This document shows positions 23,251 to 24,302 of a DNA stretch of 24,302 nt, in pieces. Location: contig JAZLIS010000036.1 in NCBI GenBank assembly GCA_045617505.1, positions 1 through 24,302 of the forward strand, written 5' to 3'. Both the position numbers and the translations under genes were made by a program. The stretch comes from Cacconaster sp045617505 (GTDB lineage: Bacteria; Bacteroidota; Bacteroidia; Bacteroidales; UBA932). Below the pieces are notes generated by a model. The model was not told where the DNA came from, did no database searches, and saw nothing but the letters and a program-made list of their open reading frames with translations. Position 1 is the stretch's first letter, and each line of letters opens with the position of its first letter.

Positions 23251-24302
23251 TCAGGTTTGAGCACTACAGATTTTCATTTTTCGGAAGGGATAGTGTCTGA
23301 AGCCGAGCTTGTCATAGATGGCGGCGGCAGCCTGAGTGGGCTGCGTGCAGATGTCCATTTCAACGATTTCCCCGAGGGCGTTGGTCGCATTTGAGCGGAC
23401 CAGCTTCTGCGTGCTCATCGTTCGCACTATCTCAGTCCAGTAACTCTTTTCGCCCTTCGCCTTGAGTTGATGACGGATAGTGTTCACAATCCAGTATGAC
23501 AGCAATCCCAGATACAGATGGGCATCGCTGGTGCCGTCCTTCTGGTGATAGATGGGCCGGAGACTCAGGTCTGTCTTCAACTGCCTGTTTGTGGACTCTA
23601 TCTCCCGTATGATATTGTAGTATGACCAGGTGGTCTTCTCGTCCATTTCCGGTTTATCGGTACGCAGGAAGTAGATTCCGACGTTGGCATCCATCTTCTC
23701 GGGGGTCTTGATGGTCCAGCTGATATCCGTGACAGTCGTGCCCTTTCGGTCAAGGACATAGCTGATGTCATAGAAGCGTTGGATGGACGGGTATTTGCCG
23801 CGGGCTCTGCCCACCCTCTCGCACACCTTCTCGTATCTCTTCGTGCCTCCCTTTGTGGACAGGCCTTTCCTGATGGCCTCCAGCATATCTTCAAACCGCT
23901 GACGGTATTGACGGTTCATCGATTCCTCCGTGAGGGCCTTGGAGGGAGAGTTCACGAGAAGATAGTGGTCTCCGTTTGCCGTGCTCTTGACTTCCGTGAG
24001 CCTGATGGGCTGCTTCTTGCTGTCCAGTACGGTCACCGTCCTTGCATCGTCGGCGAGCTCATATTCCGTGAGATTCTTTCGGGAGACGCACAGGTAATGG
24101 AACCCTTTTTCCTTGATGAGGGCGAGGTTGTCCTCCGAAGATATGCCGGCATCTATCACGACAAGCGCCTTGTCGCTGTCAATCCCCGTGGTCGGGTTCT
24201 TCCTTGCGAGTTCCTCTATCATGTCCGGCAGGGTCTGCGGATCGGAGGCATTCCCTTCGAGGACGGCACTGTAGCGTATGAACCCCGCCGTATTCACGCA
24301 CA
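23251..24302 (-). CDS. IS1634/IS4-superfamily transposase, 5' end beyond the window
   Basis: The minus frame is open from the TGA at 23253-23251 to the window edge; the GTG at 24297 is probably internal, since the frame continues past it with no stop. About 350 residues are visible. VVIDAGISSEDNLALIKEKGF fits the second catalytic Asp region of IS1634-type DDE transposases. IREIESTNRQLKTDLSLRPI is the catalytic Glu region, with an E-x6-K spacing as in the IS4 superfamily, followed by LYLGLLSYWIVNTIRHQL. The first catalytic Asp would lie outside the window. No frame disruption is seen, so the gene may be functional. Terminal repeats cannot be defined because one end is missing. Confidence 0.85.
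   Translation of the reverse strand, partial: CVNTAGFIRYSAVLEGNASDPQTLPDMIEELARKNPTTGIDSDKALVVIDAGISSEDNLALIKEKGFHYLCVSRKNLTEYELADDARTVTVLDSKKQPIRLTEVKSTANGDHYLLVNSPSKALTEESMNRQYRQRFEDMLEAIRKGLSTKGGTKRYEKVCERVGRARGKYPSIQRFYDISYVLDRKGTTVTDISWTIKTPEKMDANVGIYFLRTDKPEMDEKTTWSYYNIIREIESTNRQLKTDLSLRPIYHQKDGTSDAHLYLGLLSYWIVNTIRHQLKAKGEKSYWTEIVRTMSTQKLVRSNATNALGEIVEMDICTQPTQAAAAIYDKLGFRHYPFRKMKICSAQT

Overview
The window looks like a chromosome segment from a member of the Bacteroidales (Bacteroidota). Several independent signs agree: promoters of the Bacteroides type (TTTG, then about 20 bases, then TAnnTTTG), an EF-G paralog with the diverged GTPase motifs of Bacteroidetes EF-G2, an Mrp ATPase with the Bacteroidetes WFTPAELPEN signature, a TonB-receptor-type outer-membrane barrel, and fimbrillin-like lipoproteins carrying FISUMP-type domains (Fibrobacter succinogenes major paralogous domain). 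The genus cannot be read from the sequence; a Rikenellaceae-like or UBA932-like gut lineage is a guess from its middling G+C.

Region 1 (1-4314, plus strand) is an envelope or hydrolase gene run: the tail of a choloylglycine-hydrolase-like Ntn hydrolase, a lipoprotein carboxylesterase, a plug-less outer-membrane barrel, and a lipoprotein derived from a YtcJ-type amidohydrolase that has lost its metal ligands and most of its barrel. Region 2 (4299-8725, minus strand) carries the tightly overlapping set fusA2-like, lolD-like and trmN6-like behind a good promoter, with an Mrp/NBP35 ATPase upstream. Region 3 (8726-17747) is housekeeping: a ThiL-like protein missing most catalytic acids, IspE, RNase R (minus strand), phosphoglycerate mutase GpmI and the replicative polymerase subunit DnaE. 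Two divergent intergenic regions (mrp/thiL-like and rnr/gpmI) hold promoter-like elements on both strands.

Region 4 (17748-24302) is accessory. A nested palindromic element follows dnaE. Then come two tandem fimbrillin/FISUMP lipoprotein genes. The first is put out of frame by a run of nine C just after its lipobox, a candidate phase-variation switch. The second is interrupted near its 3' end by an A/T-richer segment. That segment encodes an AAA ATPase fused to a PD-(D/E)XK-like DUF234 domain, framed by two almost identical 33-base palindromes. The lost C-terminal tail of a FISUMP protein lies directly after the second palindrome. The window ends in an IS1634/IS4-like transposase running off the edge.

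The most interesting signal is the palindrome-bracketed ATPase-nuclease cassette, which looks like a mobile unit with no ordinary transposase. Secondary signals are the poly-C switch and three proteins that keep a fold but have lost active-site residues (the ThiL-like kinase, the EF-G paralog and the amidohydrolase-like lipoprotein).
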